In this document: positions 25,047-37,700 of the stretch, one piece after another | How positions within the stretch are numbered: position 1 is the first letter of the stretch | Layout of the letters: each line of letters starts with the position of its first letter | NCBI RefSeq assembly: GCF_022458985.1 | Contig: NC_061789.1 | Location: 15,408,357 to 15,472,356, forward strand | Source of the DNA: Mugil cephalus | Taxonomy: Eukaryota; Chordata; Actinopteri; Mugiliformes; Mugilidae | Length of the DNA: 64,000 nucleotides | Direction: 5' to 3' | Translations under genes and position numbers: made by a program | Notes under the pieces: generated by a model | Seen by the model: only the letters and a program-made list of their open reading frames with translations | Database searches by the model: none | What the model was told of the DNA's origin: nothing

Positions 25047-26900
25047 AGGAAAGACCGTCGCACCGAAACAGAGCCTCTAATTTATACTGGGGTGCGGATG
25101 TTTCTCTGAATCGATCAAAGTAGGGCAAAACTAATTAGACTGTTGCACCAGCACATAGGATGGAAAAGGGACGGGGGGAAGAGGCCTAGGGGGAGATTCT
25201 GTAATGAGGTCACAACCTCCCTATCCTCTACTACTACTACATTTTTATATATCCAAGTTCCCTAAGAATGTGTAATGTGACGACAGAGCATGTTTAGGTC
25301 CTGCATGGTGTCATTACTTCTACTATTGAATTCAAGAAGTGGCTTAGTGGTTTGCTGCTTAATAGCAACTTGATTTTTTTCAGGACCTATTAAACGCTGG
25401 GAAAGCGCGTCCGTGAATGCACCGTTCTGCAAACGCAAGCGAGCGATTAGGCTTCAACGTCCCGCTGCTTCTCCAGACCTTTATTCCTCACCAGAGGACG
25501 CCTTGCGTTACCCAACTCCTCAGCGTGCACCCTCTAAGACAGGGGTCAGCAACCTTCAACAGTCAAAGAGCCATTTGGACCCGTTTCCCACAGAAAAGAA
25601 CACCAACGCCACAAAACCCTTTTTGACATCAAAAATGAAGATAACTCTGCATATATCGTTTTTTACCTCGATGCTGTGTATAAAATAACTATAGTGTGTT
25701 GCATTTATGAAATGAAAGAACTACTACAGAGAAAACAAAACTGTATTTATGCATACATAACAGGGATTTATCCATGGTTGGCTTACCTGCGGTCGAAAAG
25801 TTCAATAAGTAGCGAGCTGGACCTGACGACGGGTGACGCACATCGGCAGTTGTGACGTTTTTTTGGGCGACAATATAAAAAATTAAACATGTTTTTTTTT
25901 TAATGTTACAAGATCACCACAAATTCAAATTTATATTTTTATTAAAAAAAACTAACGAATTGAAATAAAAATGCATTTGAATTAAATCGATAACAAGGAA
26001 TAGACCATATGTTCTCCAAAGCTTTGTGGGAGTGGAGTGCTTTTGTTTGATGTTATGTGTGTGAGTAGTGTGGCATTCAATATCATTCGGTTGTGGCGGC
26101 GCTGTTTTTTTTTTTTTCTTTTCTTTTTTTCACTAGTGACTCTACAGTTATCGCTTTTCTAAGGCAGTAAGCGAAAGACGACTTTGATCAGCGTCCTTGC
26201 CCCGCACCGCTCGCCACGGAGAGCCGCGGCAGAGGACCGAAAGAGCCGCATGCGGCTCCGGAGCCGCGGGTTGCCGAACCCTGGTCTAGTTTGTCCAAAT
26301 ATTTTTCATAGCGAAGGAAACGGGGGACAGACTAGTTTTCGTATCCGCGTCACTCCCAAATCCTAATTCTTAAAGGGCCAGTGCACTGAAACACATGTTG
26401 CAGTGGCCAGTGGGTTGATACAGGCCCACAGCTTGGATTGGTTCAAGTCATATTTTTGTTTAAATCATACTCTTCTCTGTCTGATGTTCATGAAACACAA
26501 CGAGTGGTGCAGACACTCATAACTAAGAGCTGAAACGTGAAAATATGATGCAACTTCTTTTCCTGTTTCAAAATCAGCACTCACAGTCAGCCGCTTTTGT
26601 TCATTTATTCTTTTTTTTCTTTATTCACTGCTGCAGTGTCACACAAGCACTGTAAGTATTTTAGGCCTGTACATTTATTTACACATCCAGTATTAGAAGA
26701 GAATTAAGATGCAGACAGGGGGTTTTAAAACGAAAAAGAAAGATCAAAGTTACTTTACCAATAGAAACACAGCATTTTAACATAGGTCTAACTTTAGTGC
26801 ATCTGCTTGATCATGAACACTGGCAAAGCACTACATCATTATTTTATATGTGTAACTTTATTTACAGGCAGAAAATGACAAATTACACATCAAATAAAAT
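25047..26900. repeat. Copy of the trip10 5' flank without exon 1 (unit C)
   Basis: Same structure as the unit B flank: trip10 intron 1 from the 9535 equivalent, the MITE in place of exon 1, then the ICAM-like gene 3' UTR. It contains no trip10 coding sequence. Confidence 0.85.
25540..26283. mobile_element. hAT-type MITE, unit C copy
   Basis: Same ends and same insertion point as the unit B element (left flank ctctaaga, right flank gtctagtt), so it was inherited by duplication and not inserted independently. Confidence 0.8.
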
Positions 26901-26920
26901 TTTCATTCAGTCAGGATGTG

Positions 26921-27161
26921 TTAAATGTCCCCAGCCTTTTCCCCATTAGTCATTATGGACATGGTGATGTCTGACTGCTGGACAAAATTGTATTCTCCTT
27001 GCTTTTTCCGCCGATGGCGTAAAAAGACCACGAATATGCTGATGGTCAAGATGATCACTGATATAATTATCGGCAGCCAAAGCCACGGAGGAAAGTGACC
27101 TGCAAAACAAACAATAATCAATTAATCAATATCAAAATATAACTCATATGTGTACACTTGC

Positions 27162-27192
<31 letters not shown>

Positions 27193-30100
27193 TTATTCCA
27201 GTTCAGAATATCTTTAGACACTACTGTCACTGTCACCCATGTGCATACCGTCCATATTCCTCTGTACATACCTACACTTTATGTAAATAATATTTTCATT
27301 GCATTTCTGGTTAGGTGCTAACTGTATTTCCTCGGCTCTGTGCCCGTACTCTGCACAATGACAATTAAGTTGAATCTTATCTCATTCTCAATACTTGTAA
27401 CCTGTGTTGCAACATCAACATGAGTTACTGCTCTTCGGTTTACATTTCCAGTGGTGTTACCTTTCATCACTAGTGTGACAGATCTTGTCACTTTCTCAAC
27501 TTCGTTCGTGGCAACACAAATGTAAACACCGCTACTGGTAGACGTGGCTCCTGTGACAGTGATGGTATTCTGGCGCCACACAGTGGGCACTGAAGCTCCG
27601 GTTGGAGTGTGGCTCCACTGGATCTCAGGAGGAGGATTGCCATCAGCGTTGCAATTTAGTGTCACATTCTCTCCCTGGATGAATTCCACATTGTCATCTT
27701 TCTCCTTAAACTTAGGGGCATCTGTGCAAGAAAATAAAAAGTGATTTGAGAAAAAGACATATGCTGCGAAAAAGTACTCAAATGACCTACATTTACAATC
27801 AACAGAACAACATTTTAAAGATTAAAAACTTACACAAAATATTGACACGTAGCGTGTGATTGGCTGATCCGTGTTTGTTGGATGCTTGAAGTAAGTATTC
27901 TCCACTATCTTCCTTTGTCCACCGTGGTGGGGCTATGTTTTGTCCATCTTTGAACCAGGTGAGTGTGGGTGTAGGTAGTCCTTCTGGTTCACACTGGAGC
28001 TCACCATTCACTTTAACATCATAGGTCTCACTGCAGGTAAAGGAGGGCTCATCTGTGAATGTGACAATCACATCAAAATAGTCGTCAGACAAATTATGGC
28101 AAAAGAAAAAAAGGTGCATTTCAAAATAATTTGTCTTGAGATACACACTGAGCCAGATGAGATGCACACTCACATTCTACTGTGATTTGAACCGTGGTGC
28201 TGTCCGTGCCTACGCTGTTTTCAAATTCAGCTCTGTAGTTTCCTGAGTCATTCCTGCTGAGAGGCACAGATGGATTCACCACTTCATCCTCATGGTACCA
28301 GTTAACTGTCGGTGAAGGGTTCCCATCAGCTTTGCAGGGCAACATGTCCAAACTGTACTTATGTTCCACAACATATTGTGCAGGACAGTTGAGGATGATC
28401 GGAGTGTCTGCAAACAAATATCAGAATAATCAAAAACTGTTTTTGCAGATGTGTTTGGCAGATAAAGTAAATAATGAATGTGTGGTGGGAAATCTTACAG
28501 TGCACCACAGCGGTGTATGGAGCAGAGGTTTTATTTTGGAGGAATTTAAAATACTTATTTCTGTCATTTTAAAGATTAAAAACTTACACAAAATATTGAC
28601 ACGTAGCGTGTGATTGGCTGATCCGTGTTTGTTGGATGCTTGAAGTAAGTATTCTCCACTATCTTCCTTTGTCCACCGTGGTGGGGCTATGTTTTGTCCA
28701 TCTTTGAACCAGGTGAGTGTGGGTGTAGGTAGTCCTTCTGGTTCACACTGGAGCTCACCATTCACTTTAACATCATAGGTCTCACTGCAGGTAAAGGAGG
28801 GCTCATCTGTGAATGTGACAATCACATCAAAATAGTCGTCAGACAAATTATGGCAAAAGAAAAGAAGGTGCATTTCAAAATAATTTGTCTTGAGATACAC
28901 ACTGAGCCAGATGAGATGCACACTCACATTCTACTGTGATTTGAACCGTGGTGCTGTCCGTGCCTACGCTGTTTTCAAATTCAGCTCTGTAGTTTCCTGA
29001 GTCATTCCTGCTGAGAGGCACAGATGGATTCACCACTTCATCCTCATGGTACCAGTTAACTGTCGGTGAAGGGTTCCCATCAGCTTTGCAGGGCAACATG
29101 TCCAAACTGTAGTTATGTTCCACAACATATTGTGCAGGACAGTTGATGATGATTGGAGTGTCTGCAAATAAATATCAGAATAATCAAAAACTGATATCTG
29201 CAGAGGTGTTTGGCAGATAAAATAAATAATGAATGTGTGGTGGGAAATCTTACAGTGCACCACAGCGGTGTATGGAGCAGAAGTTTTATTTTGGAGGAAT
29301 TTTGGTCCATTGGGTCCAAGGTGCAGCTCAGCCTGACACGTAAAAACGGCTCCATTGTTTTCTTTGGTAGGAGTGATTCTCAAGGTAGAATTAAGATTTT
29401 GTGAGGTCAATACGGTGTCATTGAATGTTTCTTCAAACAGAGTTTCGTGACCTCGGTACCACTTCACTTTGAGCTTCCGCACAGGAGCCACATTGGTGAT
29501 GCTACATAGCAGCTGGTACTCTTTGCCCTCCAGCATCGGACCATCATCCAGCACGGACACTTGGTCTGGAGTCTCTGTTAATAATTGAAAAAAAGAAGGA
29601 TTGATAAGGATGGAGCATTTCATTTCCACATAAAACATGGATATGTGCTATTAATTAGATACTATATCATGTTGTACACCATTATATTTTATGTATGTAC
29701 TGTGAAGTTTCTATGAGCAACTGGCATCAGTATGTTCCCATATCAAACAATTGTAGGACAAAGATGATGCAGTGCAAACTGTGGACTTATACTCACGATA
29801 TACAGTGAAGTTTAGATGTTTTTCACACTGTTTATCATTCACAAAAGTGTAGCAGGAGGCCAGGGGGTTCCAGGTGTTCAGGTTTTCAACCGTCCACGGC
29901 AGAAAGGCTACATTTTCTAAACCCGTGCCTCCAACTGTGGCCTCCCAACCTAGTCCTTTATCACCTGATGTGTTGCAGTTGACTGAAACTGGATCTCCAA
30001 ACCTCACCACAATTTCCGGGGGAGTCAGTGTCACCGGGCAACCTGCCATTCACAAGCAAACATATATTTCATCATTGCTTCTTTTCTGGTGCACAGTATG

Positions 30101-31923
30101 AAATGAGTCATAATCCAGCAGATAATCAACACAGATATTAAAAGTTAAAAAAGCCTGCGCCAGTGTCAGGACCTGTTTCAGGAGCGAGAGGAGACAAGGG
30201 AGCGGCTGCAGGGGTTGCTTGGACGTTCACGTTTGTCACGTGAACATGGATTTGCTTAGTTATACTTCCAAGATTATTGGTAGCTGTGCAGATGTAGGTT
30301 GAGCTGGCATTTACTTGAGTAATGTTGAGTGTGTCTGAGTCCTCCTCCAGCACACTGAGCCCATCACTGGTCCACTGAAAGACAGGAGGAGGGTTTCCCT
30401 CAGCTTCACAGTTCAGTGAGATGTCCTCGCCCTCAGCTACATCTATGTGCTGAGTATTGGATTGAATCTTGAGCTCAGGAGCATCTGAAGAGATAAACGG
30501 GCATTTCATTCAGTTTCATTTCAAATACACACATGACATGACGGTTAACTACACTTATTTAACATTTAACCGAAACAGCAGGACTTTTACTCACAGTGTG
30601 CAGAAACATTGTGGGTGTGAAAAACAGACGGTAAACTTCCACTCGGCCCAAAGACCAGCTGAGCCTCACATGTAACCTGGACTACATTATCTTCTCTTCT
30701 GACTCTGAGGGTCAGAGTACTAGACTCATTCACCGGTGTTCTGATTGTGTTGCTGAAATCGTCCGTCTTGTTGAGTTCATTGTTTGTGTACCACCTCAAT
30801 ACGAGATTTTCAACGGGAGCGACATCGAGGATATCACACTGCAGTTCATACAGTGTCTCATCCCCCAAAGCCTGTACATTCTTGGTGGAGAGGATAACTT
30901 CTGGGTTCTCTGTCAAAATTAAATAAAATACAAGTTGCTTAGTTGCACGTGCTTTTAGATCACTGTTTCTACTGTATAAAAAAATTAGAAGGTATACTTA
31001 CTGTAAACGTTAATTTCAAGATGTTTGCTGCATTCATGAGAATCATTTATTTTAACTATGCACTCTGCATTCATGTTCCAGTCTGACAGTGACAAATTGT
31101 GCATGACAAAGTAATCATTGTCACCTACAAATGTATTGTTTCCAACTCTCCACAATATGTGAAGGTGATTGTCATAGTGGGAGCAGTTTACATCAACATG
31201 ATCTCCATATTCTTTTATTATCACAGCAGGTTCCACCTGAAGAGGAGTTGAATCTGGAGGGCAAGTGCTGTCTGCATCTGTGGACAGACAAGCGACATGT
31301 TTGATGCTCTCTGGTGGTCACAACTGATTACAAGCCCAATAAAATACACACTTTTAATATGAATAACTTCCACTATTCCGTTTAACTTCTTTTTTCAAGA
31401 AATGTCAGTTTTAAATATCCATGGCCTAAAAATGTGATTATTTGATGCTAAAAACACACACACACTAAAACAAAGAGACCCCGGGGAAAGCAGGGACATG
31501 TTCTGCTCGTTGACGCCCAGATGGAAAGTTCCATACGTTGAGCAAAATTCCGACCAAATGTTGACACCACGTTATATATTAAGAACTATCTTCAAGTATT
31601 TAAATATTCATATGCTGTACTCTGATATGGTAATCAAGTGGTTGCTATGTATATACTTAGTCATTTGTGTAAAAATCTATCACCACACCCACTCTATGCA
31701 GATGAAATTTTATTTCTCCATATGTTCTCTCTACCAGAACTTCACTAGAAGGTAATTCATTTACAACGCATCATTATATGGTATATATTATTAGGGTTTA
31801 TCACAAATCATCGCATAAAAGTCGTCTAACGCTTAAGATCCACACAGTGCTATTTATAAAGCATCACTCACCGCAAAGTAAAAACAGGATTATGATAAGA
31901 CCCAACATCCTGAGCAGCAGCAT
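26921..31923 (-). CDS. ICAM-like adhesion receptor, copy C (10 Ig domains)
   Basis: Twelve exons: 31872-31923 (signal peptide), 31002-31277 (D1), 30595-30909 (D2), 30173-30484 (Ig3), 29797-30042 (second D1), 29254-29574 (second D2), 28928-29161 (D3), 28588-28806 (D4), 28174-28407 (D3), 27834-28052 (D4), 27461-27721 (D5) and 26921-27099 (membrane span and tail). The sum is 2868 nt, an open frame of 955 aa. The membrane span (LPIIISVIILTISIFVVFL) is followed by basic RHRRKK and a GEYNFV tail motif. D1 is one codon shorter than in the other copies and differs in the loop after NNT. The Ig3 exon has donor GTCCTG instead of GTACTG, which may weaken splicing; skipping it would keep frame because both flanking junctions are phase 1. 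Confidence 0.88.
27215..27405 (+). repeat. LINE-type 3' tail relic in last intron, copy C
   Basis: It ends with GCACAATGACAATTAAGTTG, similar to the 3' tail common to L2-like fish elements. It is shared with copy D at the same place, so it was present before those copies separated. Confidence 0.5.
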
Positions 31924-32506
31924 GCTTGGAGAGCATGCAGGAGACAAGAGGGAGCGGCGTTGTTTCAGGATGGTCCAGAGGCTGTCCACCTTCAAACCCT
32001 GAATACATATGAATAGTGGCTCAGCGTTCACTGGCTAAATTGTGGTGACAGATACATGAGAAAGGGTAGTACAAAGGAAAACAACCTTCCCCCACCGGAA
32101 CAGGAAGTGAGCATACAAAACCACACTGTGTAGTTCAACCCTCGATACAACACGAGACAACTCCCTTTCTCATTTTAGAATAATTTCCTCTATCTTTTTG
32201 AACATGTTTTCAAAACTGCCACAAAGAAGCTAATTGCACAGGATTTTATTGAAAAGTAAAATGCAACATGGAAAACACACAACGTTGGATTTTAGGAAAT
32301 TGCAACACAAACTTGTCATATTCGTCAATGTAGTGCAGCTTCATTGAGTAATTCAGAGGTCATAGTCACGTCACTGAATTCATTTCTCACTTTATTCATG
32401 AAACAGACTCAGTGAAGGGTTGAATTGTTTGGTTGCCTCTGGATATGTCTGAGGATCATCCATAATACTCTGTGTTTCTGTGTCACGTGTCCATGGAGCA
32501 ACACCG
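31924..32506. other. Upstream region of ICAM-like gene C
   Basis: Spacer between the gene C start and its angptl6 fragment. The ETS site GGAAGTG is kept but the IRF half reads AGC instead of AAA. AACCACA (RUNX type) is kept. No other gene is seen. Confidence 0.5.
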
Positions 32507-32924
32507 CTATGTGGGTTTGATCATCATAGAAACTCGTTTGAGGGAGTAGGAGCCTCCGTGGAACTCTGCCCAGTAGACCCCATCCTGATAGCGACTCCGG
32601 TAGTGTCCGCCCCGATACCACACGCCATTCAGATTGGAGTGTGATACACACATGTGATACCACCAGCCTCCTTTCTGGTAATGAACACAGTTACCTGGCG
32701 ACAAAAAAAGAAGAAGAGACAACTGTTACTGACAGAAAATATGATGGAGAGGGGCTAAACAGGGGCGGAGGAGGAGCACACCTGTGTAGCCATCCTTGTA
32801 TCAATTCAAAGTGGTGAAGGTCTTGTTGTTGTGCCATGCGAGGGAGTCCCCGGCGCTGCTGTGGTACTGTCCTAACCACAGTCTGTACCAGTCGCTCTCT
32901 GGTTCCAGGTGGAAGCTGTCATAC
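32507..32924 (-). pseudogene. angptl6 3' fragment, copy C
   Basis: Least damaged of the three fragments: the last-exon acceptor and the full C-terminus (MMIKPT) are intact. It still has the same TGA codon as copy A in the preceding exon (the DRDKDG position) and has no 5' exons or promoter. The shared stop shows that A and C derive from one already dead fragment or were homogenised. Confidence 0.87.
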
Positions 32925-34700
32925 AGGAAAGACCGTCGCACCGAAACAGAGCCTCTAATTTATACTGCGGTGCGGATGTTTCTCTGAATCAATCAAAGTA
33001 GGGCAAAACTAATTAGGCTGTTGCACCAGCACATAGGATGGAAAAGGGACGGGGGGGAGAGTCCTAGGGGGAGATTCTGTAATGAGGTCACAACCTCCCT
33101 ATCCTCTACTACTACTACATTTTTATATATCCAAGTTCCCTAAGAATGTGTAATGTGACGACAGAGCATGTTTAGGTCCTACATGGTGTCATTACTTCTA
33201 CTATTGAATTCAAGAAGTGGCTTAGTGGTTTGCTGCTTAATAGCAACTTGATTTTTTTCAGGACCTATTAAACGCTGGGAAAGCGCGTCCGTGAATGCAC
33301 CGTTCTGCAAACGCAAGCGAGCGATTAGGCTTCAACGTCCCGCTGCTTCTCCAGACCTTTATTCCTCACCAGAGGACGCCTTGCGTTACCCAACTCCTCA
33401 GCGTGCACCCTCTAACACAGGGGTCAGCAACCTTCAACAGTCAAAGAGCCAAAGATAACTCTGCATATATCGTTTTTTACCTCGATGCTATGTATAAAAA
33501 AACTATAGTGTGTTGCATTTATAAAATGAAAGAAATACTACAGAGAAAACAAAACTGTATTTATGCATACATAACAGGGATTTATCCATGGTTGGCTTAC
33601 CTGCGGTCGAAAAGTTCAATAAATAGCGAGCTGGACCTGACGACGGGTGACGCACATCGGCAGTTGTGACGTATTTTTTTAGGCGACAATATAAAAAAAT
33701 AAACACGTTTTATTTTAATGTTACAAGATCACCAAAAAAAATCCATATATTTTTTTTTAAAACTAACGAAGTGAAATAAAATCCATTTGAATAAAATACT
33801 CGATAACAAGGAGTAGACTATATGTGCTGCAATGCACTGTGGGAGTAGGGTGCTTTTGTTTGATGTTATGTGTGTGAGTAGTGTGGCATTCAATATCATT
33901 CGGTTGTGGCGTCGCCGTTTATTTATCTTTTTGTTTGTTTTTTACTATTGACTGGACAGTTATCGCTTTTCTAAGGCAGTTAGCGAAAGACGACTTTAAT
34001 CAGCGTCCTTGCCCCGCACCGCTCGCCACGGAGAGCCGCGGCAGAGGACCGAAAGAGCCGCGGGTTGACGAACCCTGGTCTGTCAAAATATTTTTCGTAG
34101 CGAAGGAAACGGGGGACAGACTAGTTTTCGTATCTGCGTCACTCCCAAATCCTAATTCTTAAAGGGCCAGTGCACTGAAACACATGTTGCAGTGGCCAGT
34201 GGGTTGATACAGGTCCGCAGCTTGGATTGGTTCAAATCATATTTTTGTTTAAATCATACTCTTCTCTGTCTGATGTTCATGAAACACAACGAGTGGTGCA
34301 GACATCCATAACTAAGAGCTGAAACGTGAAAATACGATGCAACTTTCTTTCCTGTTTGAAAATCAGCACTCACAGTCAGCCGCTTTTGTTCATTTATTTT
34401 TTTCTTCTTTATTAACTGCTGCAGTGTCACACAAGCACTGTAAGTATTTTAGGCCTGTACAATTTTACACATCCAGTATTAGAAGAGAATTAAGATGCAG
34501 ACAGGGGGTTTCAAAACGAAAAAGAAAGATATCAAAGTTACCTTACCAATAGAAACACAGCATTTTAACATAGGTCTAACTTTAGTGCACCTGCTTGATC
34601 ATGAACACTGGCAAAGCACTACATCATTATTTTACATGTATAACTTTATTTACAGGCAGAAAATGACAAATTACACATCAAATAAAATTTTCATTCAGTC
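32925..34700. repeat. Copy of the trip10 5' flank without exon 1 (unit D)
   Basis: Same structure as the B and C flanks. This copy has the MITE with an extra internal deletion near its left end. The right part is the 3' UTR of ICAM-like gene D. Confidence 0.85.
33418..34077. mobile_element. hAT-type MITE, unit D copy
   Basis: Same ends and insertion point as in units B and C, about 85 bp shorter through loss of the segment after AAAGAGCC and part of the GC-rich right block. Confidence 0.8.
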
Positions 34701-34708
34701 AGGATGTG

Positions 34709-37700
34709 TTAAATGTCCCCAGCCTTTTCCCCATTTGTCATTATGGACATGGAGATGTCTGACTGCTGGACAAAATGGTATTGTCCTCGTTTTTTACGCC
34801 AATGGCGTAAAAAGAGCACAAGCATGACGGTGATGATGGTCAAGATGATTGCTAATGATAATGTAATTATCAGTGGCAAAACAGACAGAGAAAAGTCAGG
34901 AGGTTCACCTGCAAAACAAACAATAATCAATATCAAAATATAACATATATGTATACACCTGCATATATATCTATATATATATATATATAGATATATATAT
35001 TATTCCAGTTCAGAATATCTTTAGACACTACTGTCACTGTCACCCATGTGCATACCGTCCATATTCCTCTGTACATACCTACACTTTATGTAAATAATAT
35101 TTTCATTGCATTTCTGGTTAGGTGCTAACTGTATTTCCTCGGCTCTGTGCCGTACTCTGCACAATGACAATTAAGTTGAATCTTATCTCATTCTCAATAC
35201 TTGTAACCTGTGTTGCAACATCAACATGAGTTACTGCTCTTCGGTTTACATTTCCAGTGGTGTTACCTTTCATCACTAGTGTGACAGATCCTTTCACTTT
35301 CCCAACTTCGTTCGTGGCAACACAAACGTAAACACCGCTACTGGTAGACGTGGCTCCTGTGACAGTGATGGTATTCTGGCGCCACACAGTCGGCACTGAA
35401 GCTCCGGTTGGAGTGTGGCTCCACTGGATCTCAGGAGGAGGATTGCCATCAGCGGTGCAATTTAGTGTCACATTCTCACCCTGGATGAATTCCACATTGT
35501 CATCTTTCTCCTTAAACTCAGGGGCATCTGTGCAAGAAAAAAAAAGTGATGTGAGAAAAAGACATATGCTGCGAAAAAGTACTCAAATGACCTACATTTA
35601 CAATCAACAGAACGACATTTTAAAGATTAAAAACTTACACAAAATATTGACACGTATCCTGTGATTGGCTGATCCGTGTTTGTTGGATGCTTGAAGTAAG
35701 TATTCTCCACTATCTTCCTTTGTCCACTGTGGTGGGGCTATGTTTTGTCCATCTTTGAACCAGGTGAGTGTGGGTGTAGGTAGTCCTTCTGGTTCACACT
35801 GGAGCTCACCATTCACTTTAACATCATAGGTCTCACTGCAGGTAAAGGAGGGCTCATCTGTGAATGTGACAATCACATCAAAATAGTCGTCAGACAAATT
35901 ATGGCAAAAGAAAAGAAGGTGCATTTCAAAATAATTTCTCCTGAGATACACACTGAGCCAGATGAGATACACACTCACATTCTACTGTGATTTGAACCGT
36001 GGTGCTGTTCGTGCCTACGCTGTTTTTAAATTCAGCTCTGTAGTTTCCTGAGTCATTCCTGCTGAGAGGCACAGATGGATTCACCACTTCATCCTCATGG
36101 TACCACTTAACTGTGGGTGGAGGGTTCCCATCAGCTTTGCAGGGAAACGTGTCCAAACTGTACTTATGTTCCACAACATATTGTGCAGGACAGTTGAGGA
36201 TGATCGGAGTGTCTGCAAACAAATATCAGAATAATCAAAAACTGATATATGCAGATGTGTTTGCTAGATAAAGTAAATAATGAATGTGTGGTGGGAAATC
36301 TTACAGTGCACCACAGTGGTGTATGGAGCAGAGGTTTTATTTGGGAGGAATTTAAAATACTTATTTCTGTCATTTTAAAGATTAAAAACTTACACAAAAT
36401 ATTGACACGTATCGTGTGATTGGCTGATCCGTGTTTGTTGGATGCTTGAAGTAAGTATTCTCCACTATCTTCCTTTGTCCACTGTGGTGGGGCTATGTTT
36501 TGTCCATCTTTGAACCAGGTGAGTGTGGGTGTAGGTAGTCCTTCTGGTTCACACTGGAGCTCACCATTCACTTTAACATCATAGGTCTCACTGCAGGTAA
36601 AGGAGGGCTCATCTGTGAATGTGACAATCACATCAAAATAGTCGTCAGACAAATTATGGCAAAAGAAAAGAAGGTGCATTTCAAAATAATTTGTCTTGAG
36701 ATACACACTGAGCCAGGTGAGATGCACACTCACATTCTACTGTGATTTGAACCGTGGTGCTGTTCGTGCCTACGCTGTTTTCAAATTCAGCTCTGTAGTT
36801 TCCTGAGTCATTCCTGCTGAGAGGCACAGATGGATTCACCACTTTATCATCATGGTACCACTTAACTGTGGGTGGAGGGTTCCCATCAGCTTTGCAGGGA
36901 AACGTGTCCAAACTGTAGTTATGTTCCACAACATATTGTGCAGGACAGTTGAGGATGATCGGAGTGTCTGCAAACAAATATCAGAATAATCAAAAACTGA
37001 TATCTGCAGATTTTGAGATAATGATTTGGATAGACAAGTAAAGATTAATTAAATTTCGCTTAAATTAAATTAAAATATGCAATTGATTGGGATCGTGTGA
37101 TGTGATATTCCACATTTTTGTCCATGGCTTTTCTCTTAACATGATGTGTGGAGTCTTGAATGACTCCTCTTAATATAGGCTCACCAGGTAAGGCATTATT
37201 AAATACAAGCAAAGAAGAAAGTGCATTTCAAAATTTTAACTGGCTAGATCACAATTTATATTTGAGTGTCTGTTCGTCGTTTTTAATACTTGTATTCCTG
37301 GTTTGAGAGGAAATCACTCATCTCAGTACCATTAATGTGTTCCTCATTGGAACTGTCAAGTCTTGTCCACAACAATGGCGACGTAGATCGTCTGAAATAT
37401 CAATATCAAAATGTTGATGTGTTGCAAAGAATAATATGTGTGTGAATTTAACACCAGGTAAAGTTTATTGAGAATTATACATTTCTATTTAAAGTAAAAC
37501 AAAATTGACCGTGTGATTGGCTCCTTTGTTGGATTGATAGTTCTCACTATTCTTGTCACTGGGTGAGTTTCCACTGACAGGTAGTGGTGTAGTGCCTTGG
37601 TTCCACACACCTTACTTAACATAGTTCACTGCGTAGATCATTGGATAAATCCATCAAAATAGTCGTCAAAATATGGCAAGAAGAAGTTTCAAAAGTTTGG

